Shown: positions 1-5,230, counted from the first letter of the stretch. The stretch is DNA of 6,390 bases from an uncultured archaeon (GCA_903873955.1 CAIQQL010000113.1:1-6390), one strand, 5' to 3'. A program made the numbers and translations. Notes: a model not told the origin generated them from the letters alone.

Positions 1-1
1 C

Positions 2-61
2 GATGGAATTATTGCTGAAAAAATAAGAAAGTATCGCTTAATGGGAGAGAAAGATTCTTAG
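2..61 (+). CDS. C-terminal end of an unidentified protein (5' truncated by window)
   Basis: An open frame enters from the left edge and gives 19 residues, beginning DGIIAEKIRK and ending in GEKDS, followed by a TAG stop at 59-61. The piece is charged and helix-like, as many protein C-termini are, but it is far too short to assign a family. Its stop overlaps by four bases the stop of the convergent reverse-strand gene, a common tight tail-to-tail arrangement in compact archaeal genomes. It could be a chance open stretch, so confidence is modest. Confidence 0.45.
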   Translation, partial: DGIIAEKIRKYRLMGEKDS

Positions 62-441
62 GAAGAAAAACGAGCGAGAAAATACCCGACATCAATAAAA
101 TAAACATCGGTTCTACGGGGCTCTCGGAAAGGATCTGCACTGACTGAAAAGTTAACCTCATTCACGGCCTGCTTTTTAAGGTGAGGGGCTAAGCCGCTTG
201 GGTTTGCTCGGGGCGATGAAACAGGGCTCGGAATTGCCTCAAGAGTGCTAATCAAGAAATGCTGCATAGCTGTAAGGGCTGCAAGGTCGGCATTGTACAG
301 ATAGATATCAGGGGGAGTCTCAAATATTTCAGCGGCTGTCAGGTAGCAGCCTGCAAAATCAAGACCCTGACGGGCAACAAAGGTTTCAAGAGAAAAGTCT
401 CGTCCAGGTTCTGAAAAAGCAGAAAGAGCGGAGGCATTCAT
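58..441 (-). CDS. Hypothetical protein, 127 residues
   Basis: I do not recognise this protein. The chosen ATG at 441 encodes a soluble-looking 127-residue product starting MNASALSAFSEP. A longer reading from 507 would add 22 hydrophobic residues, but that extension runs through the AT-rich promoter region. A TATA-like element centred about 27 bases upstream supports leaderless initiation at 441. The product has no clear membrane span, one Cys, a Pro/Ser-rich middle (PSPVSSPRANPSG) and an aromatic C-terminus (VYFIDVGYFLARFSS). Six of its seven arginines use CGN codons, whereas six of eight in the neighbouring repressor gene use AGR. The coding stretch is also more G+C-rich than the spacer next to it. 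It lies tail-to-tail with the gene at the left edge and is transcribed divergently from the copper operon, so a shared function is not implied. Confidence 0.6.
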   Translation of the reverse strand: MNASALSAFSEPGRDFSLETFVARQGLDFAGCYLTAAEIFETPPDIYLYNADLAALTAMQHFLISTLEAIPSPVSSPRANPSGLAPHLKKQAVNEVNFSVSADPFREPRRTDVYFIDVGYFLARFSS

Positions 442-464
442 CAAAAAAACAAAATCTAAAGGGA

Positions 465-478
465 TTATAAATATATAA
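465..478 (-). promoter_or_regulatory. Archaeal-type TATA box for the reverse hypothetical gene
   Basis: Read on the reverse strand, the sequence is TTATATATTTATAA. The TTTATAAT part (472-465) is centred about 27 bases upstream of the ATG at 441, which fits an archaeal TBP site driving a leaderless or nearly leaderless mRNA. No Shine-Dalgarno sequence precedes that ATG, which is consistent. AT-rich spacer can produce such a match by chance. Confidence 0.5.
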
Positions 479-544
479 GCAAAAATAAAACAACAGTTAG
501 AAAACATAAAGGATATAAAGAAGGAGAATATTTCTAAAATAAGC

Positions 545-560
545 TTTTCTTGAAAGAAAA
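545..560. repeat. Inverted repeat in the divergent spacer, copy 1
   Basis: The sequence TTTTCTT-GA-AAGAAAA has perfect 7-base arms around a 2-base centre. It contains TTCTTGAAAGA, which recurs with one change (TTCTAGAAAGA) at 604-614. It lies between the two divergent genes and may be a protein-binding site. AT-rich composition makes chance repeats possible. Confidence 0.4.
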
Positions 561-596
561 ATAAAACCGGGTTTGGATAAATCTTCTTCTGATGAC

Positions 597-618
597 ATAT
601 TCTTTCTAGAAAGATTAT
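597..618. repeat. Inverted repeat in the divergent spacer, copy 2
   Basis: The core at 601-614, TCTTTCTAGAAAGA, is a perfect 14-base palindrome. The dyad extends to 597-618 with a single mismatched pair (600/615). It shares TTCTNGAAAGA with the inverted repeat at 545-560, 57 bases away. The spacer from about 480 to 704 otherwise holds no gene I can support. Confidence 0.45.
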
Positions 619-704
619 ACATTAATAGATTCTCAGCTCTATAGAGAATAACCGATAAAAAGATCGGGGAACAATAAAGAGAGGAATATGCATCTTTCAT
701 AAGG

Positions 705-712
705 TTTAAATA
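705..712 (+). promoter_or_regulatory. TATA box of the copper operon (leaderless start)
   Basis: TTTAAATA is centred about 26 bases upstream of the ATG at 735, the standard TATA-to-start distance in archaea. The mRNA would therefore begin at or next to the start codon. It is preceded by ATAAGG, a purine-rich stretch that could serve as the BRE. No Shine-Dalgarno sequence lies before 735, which agrees with a leaderless first gene. Confidence 0.7.
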
Positions 713-739
713 CTAATATGTTAGATTTGTTCATATGAG
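713..739. promoter_or_regulatory. Candidate operator for the ArsR-type repressor
   Basis: The half-sites CTAATATG (713-720) and CATATGAG (732-739) form an inverted repeat that matches at seven of eight pairs, with an 11-base gap. Their centres are 19 bases apart, close to two helical turns, as suits a winged-helix dimer. The repeat begins directly after the TATA box and covers the start codon, so a bound repressor would block TBP/TFB or polymerase. The operator role is inferred from position, symmetry and the repressor gene that follows. Confidence 0.5.
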
Positions 740-1115
740 TAGGAATAACATATTAGAGAGCATAAGAAGCCAATCTATAAATGAGAAGGAGCTTTACGAG
801 GCCTATAAGATATTCTTCGGGACACTGGTGTCAGACTCCCGTCTGAGGATACTCAATTTATTAAGGTCGGGAAAGAAAAATGTCTCTGAAATTTATGAAG
901 CAATTGGAAAGGAGCAGACCTCGACCTCCCACGACTTGGCGCGCCTTAGACAATGCGGATTCGTCAAAGTTGATGTCAAGGGAAAGTTCAGGTATTATTC
1001 CCTAAATGAAAAAACGATAGAACCAATAATGATTCTTATTGATAAGCACATGGCAGGGAACTGTATCCATATACTTCATAAACAAAAAATGAAAGGACAT
1101 GCACATGAACACTAA
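735..1115 (+). CDS. ArsR-family metal-responsive transcriptional repressor
   Basis: This 126-residue winged-helix protein fits the ArsR/SmtB family in length and layout. An N-terminal helix precedes FFGTLVSDSRLRILNLLRSG (28-46). A helix-turn-helix follows, whose recognition helix lies around STSHDLARLRQCGFV (63-77), and then the wing KFRYYSL (84-90). The C-terminal dimer helix is rich in possible metal ligands: H105, C110, H112 and H115, plus a GHAHEH tail (121-126). C74 lies in the DNA-binding region. In this family, metal binding releases the repressor from DNA. Being first in an operon with a Cu(I) ATPase and an HMA chaperone makes copper the likely signal, although silver, zinc or cadmium cannot be excluded from sequence. 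ATG 735 is chosen because of its leaderless TATA spacing. The end overlaps the next gene by 11 bases. Confidence 0.88.
   Translation: MSRNNILESIRSQSINEKELYEAYKIFFGTLVSDSRLRILNLLRSGKKNVSEIYEAIGKEQTSTSHDLARLRQCGFVKVDVKGKFRYYSLNEKTIEPIMILIDKHMAGNCIHILHKQKMKGHAHEH
1092..1097 (+). promoter_or_regulatory. Shine-Dalgarno site choosing the ATG at 1105
   Basis: AAAGGA lies 7 bases before the ATG at 1105, but only one base before the alternative ATG at 1099. This makes 1105 the better start for the small membrane protein. Confidence 0.55.
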
Positions 1116-1362
1116 GGAAATTATCTTAGGAATAGGTATTGGCGCTCTTCTTATCCTTCTTCTTGGAGGAAGGGGATTTGGGAATGGCTACGGCAGGTGC
1201 GGTATGTGGGGAGACAGTTGGGGAGCAGGCATGAATGGTGGATTTTTTGGGCTGATAATCTGTATAATTATCATATTAGTAGCAGTACTTTGGTTAAAGG
1301 AGCATAATGAAAGTAAAAAAGAGATGAGTATTAGATTAAGGAAGAGAGAGGCCAAAAGATGA
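1105..1362 (+). CDS. Small two-span membrane protein of the copper operon
   Basis: This 85-residue protein is not one I can name. It has two hydrophobic segments (about 5-22 and 47-64) joined by a loop very rich in glycine. The loop carries C32, M34 and M43 (RCGMWGDSWGAGMNGG), and C53 lies inside the second span. A basic, charged tail (65-85) probably stays in the cytoplasm by the positive-inside rule, which would place the loop outside. Its position between the repressor and the HMA chaperone, with an 11-base overlap upstream and a 4-base ATGA overlap downstream, ties it to copper handling. The Met/Cys/Gly loop might bind Cu(I) weakly; that is inference. Small glycine-rich membrane proteins often accompany bacterial metal-efflux genes, so it may belong to such a loose group. 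Confidence 0.72.
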   Translation: MNTKEIILGIGIGALLILLLGGRGFGNGYGRCGMWGDSWGAGMNGGFFGLIICIIIILVAVLWLKEHNESKKEMSIRLRKREAKR

Positions 1363-1577
1363 GAAAAGTGAAGTTGACAATTCAGGGCATGCACTGCGCA
1401 AGCTGCGCAAATAATAGCGAAAGAAGCCTGAAGAATATAAAGGGCGTAAAAAGCGCTTCGGTGAGCATTTTGTTAAACAAGGGAACAGTTGAGGCAGAAG
1501 ATCTAGTCACCGATGAAGAATTAAAAAAAGCAGTCGCAAAAGCAGGGTATAAAGTAACATCCATCGAAAACGCATAA
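1359..1577 (+). CDS. copZ: Free-standing HMA-domain copper chaperone (CopZ-like)
   Basis: This 72-residue protein is one heavy-metal-associated domain with a beta-alpha-beta-beta-alpha-beta layout. The metal loop is GMHCASC, with M11, C13 and C16 forming the MxCxxC Cu(I) site. Y64 falls at the position of the conserved Tyr seen near the site in bacterial CopZ proteins. In this family the domain binds one Cu(I) in the cytoplasm and hands it to a P1B ATPase. Here the ATPase begins one base inside this gene's stop (TAATG). That ATPase lacks its own HMA domain, so this protein probably serves as its detached metal-delivery domain. A GAGAGG sequence at 1346-1351, 7 bases before the ATG, could be the Shine-Dalgarno site. 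The start also overlaps the previous stop as ATGA. Confidence 0.9.
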   Translation: MRKVKLTIQGMHCASCANNSERSLKNIKGVKSASVSILLNKGTVEAEDLVTDEELKKAVAKAGYKVTSIENA

Positions 1578-3520
1578 TGGAAAAAGAAGACCATAAGGAA
1601 AGTGCAGAAGATGTTGAGATTAATCTCTGGTTTAAAAAACTCATAGGTGCCTGGATATTAACGCTTCCTATCGCAGTATTAATGCTTGCAGACCGGCTGT
1701 TCAATTTTCGTATATTTGATGAAAAGGTTATGGCTATTACCTTGCTTATTTTTGCGTTTCCGGTGATATTTATATTTGGATGGGAAACGATTCGAGGAGG
1801 GTTTAACGGTTTTAGGTCATTTTATTTTAGTATGGATTCGCTCATTGCATTGGGGACGGTAGTGGCCTTTGCGACAGGGATATTTAGCCTGTTTACTACG
1901 ATTCAGGATTACTCAGGGGTCTCAGCGATGATCATGGCATTTTTCATCACGGGAAGATTTGTGGAAGCAAAAGCAAGAGGAAGAGCGAGCAAGGAAATAA
2001 AGAAGCTCTTGGAGCTGGGGGCAAAACAAGCAAGAGTCCTCAGAAATAACAAGGAGATGGAGATACCCATTGAACAATTGGTCTTGGGAGATATATTCAT
2101 TGTCAAGCCTGGTGAGAAAATACCTACCGATGGCATAGTGATGAAAGGAGAGAGTGCAATTGACGAGTCCATGATAACTGGAGAGAGTATGCCTGTAGAA
2201 AAAATGGCAAAAAGTTTGGTGATAGGCGCAACCCTCAACCAAGACGGAATTCTATATGTCAAAGCAACAAAGATAGGCAAGGACACATTTCTGTCACATA
2301 TCATCTCATTGGTTGAAGAAGCCCAGGGAAGCAAAGTCCCTATTCAAAAACTCGCAGACAAGATCACAAGCATCTTCGTCCCCATAATCCTGATCCTTTC
2401 ATTGTTGACCTTTCTTGATTGGTGGTTTAGCTCAGGCGATATAAGCAGGTCAATTGGCGTTGCAGTTGCAGTATTGGTGATAGCTTGCCCCTGCGCGCTA
2501 GGCCTTGCAACACCGACTGCGTTGATGGTTGGCTCAGGCATGGGTGCCCAAAGAGGGATCCTCATAAGAAAAGGGGAGGCCATTCAGACCATGAAAGAGG
2601 TTAAAATCGTTGTTTTTGACAAGACAGGTACGATAACCAAGGGCAGCCCAGAAGTAACGGATATCACAAGCACAATTGGAGAAAAGAGACTTCTTGAAAT
2701 CAGCGCAAGTCTCGAAAAGCTCTCTGAACATCCTATTGGTAAGGCAATCGTGAAAAAAGCGAACCTGAAAAAGTACCTGCCGGTTAAATCATTTAAAGTT
2801 CTAAGAGGCAGGGGTCTTGAAGGGACAATGCAAGGAAAGAAGATAGTCATCGGAAATAGGACCTTGATGCAAGAGCAGAAGATTTTTCTAAAGGGTATGG
2901 AAAAAACGATAGAGTCCTATGAGCGGGAAGGGAAAACAACAATGATCATTGCGCAAGATAAAAAAGTTTTGGGAATCATCGCCATTGCTGATGCGTTAAA
3001 AGAAGATTCTTCAAAAGCGATTGAACAATTGACCCTGCAAGGATATCGAACAGTGATGCTTACAGGGGACAATGAGCGCACAGCAAAGGCCATCGCTTTG
3101 AAGGTCGGTATAAAAGAGGTAATAGCAAATGTCCTGCCTGAAGAAAAGGCAAGACGTATTGAAGAACTGCAAAAGGAGGGAATGGTCGCATTTGTCGGGG
3201 ACGGTATCAATGATGCTCCCGCCCTTAAACAAAGCAATGTGGGAATTGCCATGGGTACTGGAACAGACATAGCAATAGAAGCAGGAGATATTGTGCTCGC
3301 TAAAGGATCATTGCTAGGGGTGGTGCAGGCAATAAATCTCAGCAAGGCTACATTCAATAAGATTAAGCAGAATTTGTTCTGGGCGTTTGCGTATAATGTG
3401 ATTGCCATACCCCTTGCAGTCTCCGGAGTCCTTCATCCAGTGGTCGCAGAGATTGCCATGGCGCTCTCATCAATAACGGTAGTGACAAATGCTAACCTTT
3501 TAAGAAAGGAGAAAATCTGA
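1577..3520 (+). CDS. copA: Cu(I)-exporting P1B-type ATPase without an N-terminal HMA domain
   Basis: This 647-residue P-type ATPase pumps metal out of the cytoplasm at the cost of ATP. Landmarks in order are membrane spans around 18-40, 50-70, 85-107 and 113-127, the actuator TGES (201-204), a span around 263-281, the transport motif CPC (304-306) in the sixth span, the phosphorylated D348 of DKTG, the nucleotide-domain SEHP motif (H385, P386), TGDN (496-499), hinge GDGIND (541-546), and two last spans. The seventh span has N599, Y606-N607 and P612, and the eighth has MALSS (M628-S632). CPC with YN and MxxSS is the signature of the P1B-1 subgroup, specific for Cu(I) and Ag(I). All catalytic residues are present. 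The only gap is the N-terminal metal-binding domain, supplied by the preceding gene. The ATG overlaps that gene's stop and has no Shine-Dalgarno sequence, so coupled reinitiation is likely. Confidence 0.96.
   Translation: MEKEDHKESAEDVEINLWFKKLIGAWILTLPIAVLMLADRLFNFRIFDEKVMAITLLIFAFPVIFIFGWETIRGGFNGFRSFYFSMDSLIALGTVVAFATGIFSLFTTIQDYSGVSAMIMAFFITGRFVEAKARGRASKEIKKLLELGAKQARVLRNNKEMEIPIEQLVLGDIFIVKPGEKIPTDGIVMKGESAIDESMITGESMPVEKMAKSLVIGATLNQDGILYVKATKIGKDTFLSHIISLVEEAQGSKVPIQKLADKITSIFVPIILILSLLTFLDWWFSSGDISRSIGVAVAVLVIACPCALGLATPTALMVGSGMGAQRGILIRKGEAIQTMKEVKIVVFDKTGTITKGSPEVTDITSTIGEKRLLEISASLEKLSEHPIGKAIVKKANLKKYLPVKSFKVLRGRGLEGTMQGKKIVIGNRTLMQEQKIFLKGMEKTIESYEREGKTTMIIAQDKKVLGIIAIADALKEDSSKAIEQLTLQGYRTVMLTGDNERTAKAIALKVGIKEVIANVLPEEKARRIEELQKEGMVAFVGDGINDAPALKQSNVGIAMGTGTDIAIEAGDIVLAKGSLLGVVQAINLSKATFNKIKQNLFWAFAYNVIAIPLAVSGVLHPVVAEIAMALSSITVVTNANLLRKEKI
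3505..3511 (+). promoter_or_regulatory. Strong Shine-Dalgarno site for the gene at 3520
   Basis: AAAGGAG lies 8 bases before the ATG at 3520, inside the end of the ATPase gene. It supports that start and shows that internal genes use Shine-Dalgarno initiation although the first gene appears leaderless. Confidence 0.65.
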
Positions 3521-4203
3521 TGGGATTTAAAGAATTTATACAGGAGTTAAACGGAAAAAGGGTAGAAGGCGAACTGATACATACGATAGTTTACTCACTG
3601 ATAGCATCTGCTGTGTTGTTTATTGCACTGTATTTTATGAAGTTAAGGTATATTGAAAATTTCTTTCCGAAATATGGGGTGTATATCACTCTAGCCATGA
3701 TTACATATGCATTAATCATCCCTTCGATAAGACAAGTTCGGGCATATCAGCAGTTCTCTTGTATGTCAGGTATGATGATAGGGATGACCGTCGGGATGGT
3801 CGCAGGGTTTCTTACAGGATATTTTATTGGCGCGACCAACGGATTGTTTGTAGGAAGCATTTTTGGGATGGCCCTGGGGATTGCGTTAGGGATATGGTTA
3901 GGCTCGTGCTGTGGAGTGATGGGATTTATGGAAGGGGTGATGGCAGGATTCATGTCCGGCCCGATGGGCGCAATGACTGCGGTGATGCTCTTAAATGAAC
4001 ACATGAACATTATGGCAGTGATTGTATTTATGATAGGGGCCGTTATTTTAGGGGCATTGAATTACATGATGTTTATTGAAAAAAGAGAGTTCAGCCGAGA
4101 AAAAGAAGAAGGACACCTCTTAACTGTGATTATCTCATTGATTTTAACAGCGATTACAGTGTACATCTCAGTATTTGGACCAAGGAGCCCATTGTTTAAC
4201 TAA
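3520..4203 (+). CDS. Polytopic membrane protein with glycine zipper and methionine ladder
   Basis: I cannot name this 227-residue protein with confidence. Hydrophobic segments lie near 21-40 and 53-70, within a long 80-185 core, and at 199-219, separated by short charged pieces. In the core, glycine occurs at every fourth residue without a break from G84 to G132 (13 glycines). After a three-residue step it continues at 135, 139, 143 and 147. Methionines sit in the same rhythm: 85, 89 and 93, then 137, 141, 145 and 149. There are 21 methionines in all, plus C81 and the pair C130-C131. The glycine face should let helices pack tightly, and thioether and thiol side chains suit Cu(I). A role in binding, storing or conducting Cu(I) in the membrane is inferred from these residues and from its place between CopA and the cupredoxins. 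It starts inside the ATPase stop (TGATG) behind a strong Shine-Dalgarno site. Confidence 0.85.
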   Translation: MGFKEFIQELNGKRVEGELIHTIVYSLIASAVLFIALYFMKLRYIENFFPKYGVYITLAMITYALIIPSIRQVRAYQQFSCMSGMMIGMTVGMVAGFLTGYFIGATNGLFVGSIFGMALGIALGIWLGSCCGVMGFMEGVMAGFMSGPMGAMTAVMLLNEHMNIMAVIVFMIGAVILGALNYMMFIEKREFSREKEEGHLLTVIISLILTAITVYISVFGPRSPLFN

Positions 4204-4207
4204 CACC

Positions 4208-4690
4208 ATGAAAATAAGTAATATTTGGCTAGGGATAATTACACTAGGAATAATAGTCGGAGTTATTTTCTTTGCAATAGCGTATGAAAGTCCTATAACT
4301 GGAAAGGTGACCGCAACAGGTGATGCAAAAGAAGTGCAAATAGTCAAATTAAGTGTAAGCGGCAGCCAGTACATTCTTGAACCATCTACCGTAAAAAAAG
4401 GGACTAAAGTAAGACTGGAAGCTGATATATCAAAAATTCCAGGATGTGCCAAGTCCATTGTCATCCCAGCATTTAATATTAGGAAAAGCTTAAGCTCAAA
4501 TGATCAAACGATAGAATTCACCCCTGACAAAGCAGGGACGTTCAATTTAGCCTGTACGATGAATATGTATCATGGAACATTGACTGTATTGGAATCAGAC
4601 GGGAAATCATCAAAATATGTGGAAGCTAAACCTGCTTCTGGAGGAATGGTGTGTGGCGGCGGAGCAGGCGGCTGCGGGTGTGGAGGATAA
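4208..4690 (+). CDS. Membrane-anchored cupredoxin-like protein with Cys/Gly tail
   Basis: The 160-residue product starts with a hydrophobic anchor or signal (about 5-26), then a linker, then a cupredoxin-type beta domain (about 43-128). The domain shows the typical GTFNLAC turn near its end. Likely copper ligands are C80 (in PGCAKS), C116, M118 and M120 (CTMNM), with H122 nearby. The classical first histidine is replaced by Cys, which favours Cu(I) binding over blue-copper electron transfer. After the domain comes a linker and a tail rich in Gly with C149, C156 and C158, a second possible metal site. ATG 4208 is preferred over an in-frame ATG at 4175, because the latter lies within the upstream gene and would bury the anchor. 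It begins 4 bases after the previous stop without a clear Shine-Dalgarno sequence. The likely site of action is the outer membrane face, holding exported copper. Confidence 0.85.
   Translation: MKISNIWLGIITLGIIVGVIFFAIAYESPITGKVTATGDAKEVQIVKLSVSGSQYILEPSTVKKGTKVRLEADISKIPGCAKSIVIPAFNIRKSLSSNDQTIEFTPDKAGTFNLACTMNMYHGTLTVLESDGKSSKYVEAKPASGGMVCGGGAGGCGCGG
4517..4567 (+). repeat. Segment nearly repeated in the next gene, copy 1
   Basis: This 51-base stretch encodes the FTPDKAGTFNLACTMNM turn. It matches 5039-5089 at 45 of 51 bases without gaps, far more than the rest of the two genes, and marks the paired cupredoxin genes as paralogues. Confidence 0.8.
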
Positions 4691-4702
4691 ACAACTAAAG
4701 CC

Positions 4703-5116
4703 ATGGAACAACAGCAAGATAAAAAAAAGAGCCATGCCTGGTTAATTTTCTTAGTTCTAGTGTTGGGAATGATTGGAAGTTTGATTTATATGGAAACACG
4801 TCCAAATCAATCATCAACTCCTCCAATCTCCCAGACAACAGCTTCCTCGGCTCAGGAAGCACAGAACATAGTAATAAGCGAAAAAAACTTTAACTATTAT
4901 CCGCAAACAATCAGGGTCAAAGAGGGACAATTGGTGAGAATCTCTCTCGATTCGAGTGTAGGGGGTTGTTTAAGGTCATTTACCATTCCCGCATTTGGCG
5001 TTCAAAAGAATCTTGCGACACCGCAGGATGTTATTGAGTTCACCCCTGACAAAAAAGGGACGTTCAAGTTTGCCTGTAGTATGAATATGGGGACGGGAAC
5101 CCTGATTGTAGAATAA
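4703..5116 (+). CDS. Second membrane-anchored cupredoxin-like protein
   Basis: This 137-residue paralogue of the preceding gene has a charged N-terminus, a hydrophobic anchor (11-30), a Ser/Thr/Pro/Gln-rich linker (31-53) like an extracytoplasmic stalk, and one cupredoxin-type domain to the end. The probable ligand set is C89 (GGCLRS), C125, M127 and M129 (CSMNM). The domain contains no histidine; the only one, H11, lies in the N-terminal anchor. It shares IPAF, IEFTPDK and GTF with its neighbour but lacks the Cys/Gly tail. It is last in the operon, 12 bases after the preceding TAA and in the same frame. The nearest GGAGG (4682-4686) is 16 bases from the ATG, too far for ordinary use, so reinitiation after the upstream stop is likely. 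The inferred role is binding Cu(I) outside the cytoplasmic membrane after export by CopA. Confidence 0.85.
   Translation: MEQQQDKKKSHAWLIFLVLVLGMIGSLIYMETRPNQSSTPPISQTTASSAQEAQNIVISEKNFNYYPQTIRVKEGQLVRISLDSSVGGCLRSFTIPAFGVQKNLATPQDVIEFTPDKKGTFKFACSMNMGTGTLIVE
5039..5089 (+). repeat. Segment nearly repeated from the preceding gene, copy 2
   Basis: This partner of 4517-4567 differs at 6 of 51 bases and encodes FTPDKKGTFKFACSMNM. Confidence 0.8.
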
Positions 5117-5164
5117 GCGAACGATTGATTTCAATTAGGCTAGGATAAATTTGACCACGAAATC

Positions 5165-5216
5165 GAAAATATTTTCTCGAGAAAAATAATAGGAATCCTA
5201 TTTTATCAAAGAAAAA
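5165..5216. terminator. Palindrome cluster, probable bidirectional terminator
   Basis: The spacer between the operon end and the convergent gene holds three dyads in a row: GAAAATATTTTC (5165-5176), TTTTCTCGAGAAAA (5172-5185), and AATAGGA-A-TCCTATT (5188-5202). The first two overlap, so they would form mutually exclusive hairpins. TTTT runs at 5172-5175 and 5201-5204 lie on the forward strand. TTTTT runs on the reverse strand correspond to 5216-5212 and 5186-5182, the first about 15 bases past the reverse gene's stop. Archaeal polymerase terminates on U-rich runs, so both transcripts could end here. Confidence 0.5.
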
Positions 5217-5230
5217 GGTCTTATCAAGAA

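Noticed and set aside
442..507. N-terminal extension of the reverse hypothetical gene giving a signal-like hydrophobic stretch
   Set aside because: It coincides with the TATA box and AT-rich spacer. The ATG at 441 has correct leaderless spacing, so the hydrophobic residues are probably an artefact of T-rich DNA.
497..700. Reverse-strand 67-codon open frame in the spacer
   Set aside because: Its product is low-complexity and AT-driven. It spans both palindromes, overlaps the promoter region of the reverse gene, and has no Shine-Dalgarno or TATA support.
1540..1585. Programmed ribosomal frameshift joining the HMA protein to CopA
   Set aside because: No convincing slippery heptamer or downstream structure is visible; the TAATG overlap explains expression by reinitiation.
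3759..3998. Forward open frame of 79 codons rich in Arg and Asp
   Set aside because: It is a shifted-frame shadow of the glycine/methionine repeat, whose regular 12-base period keeps other frames open.
4175..4207. Upstream ATG for the first cupredoxin
   Set aside because: It lies inside the preceding gene and adds a polar stretch before the membrane anchor. ATG 4208, just after the previous stop, gives a normal anchor-first protein.
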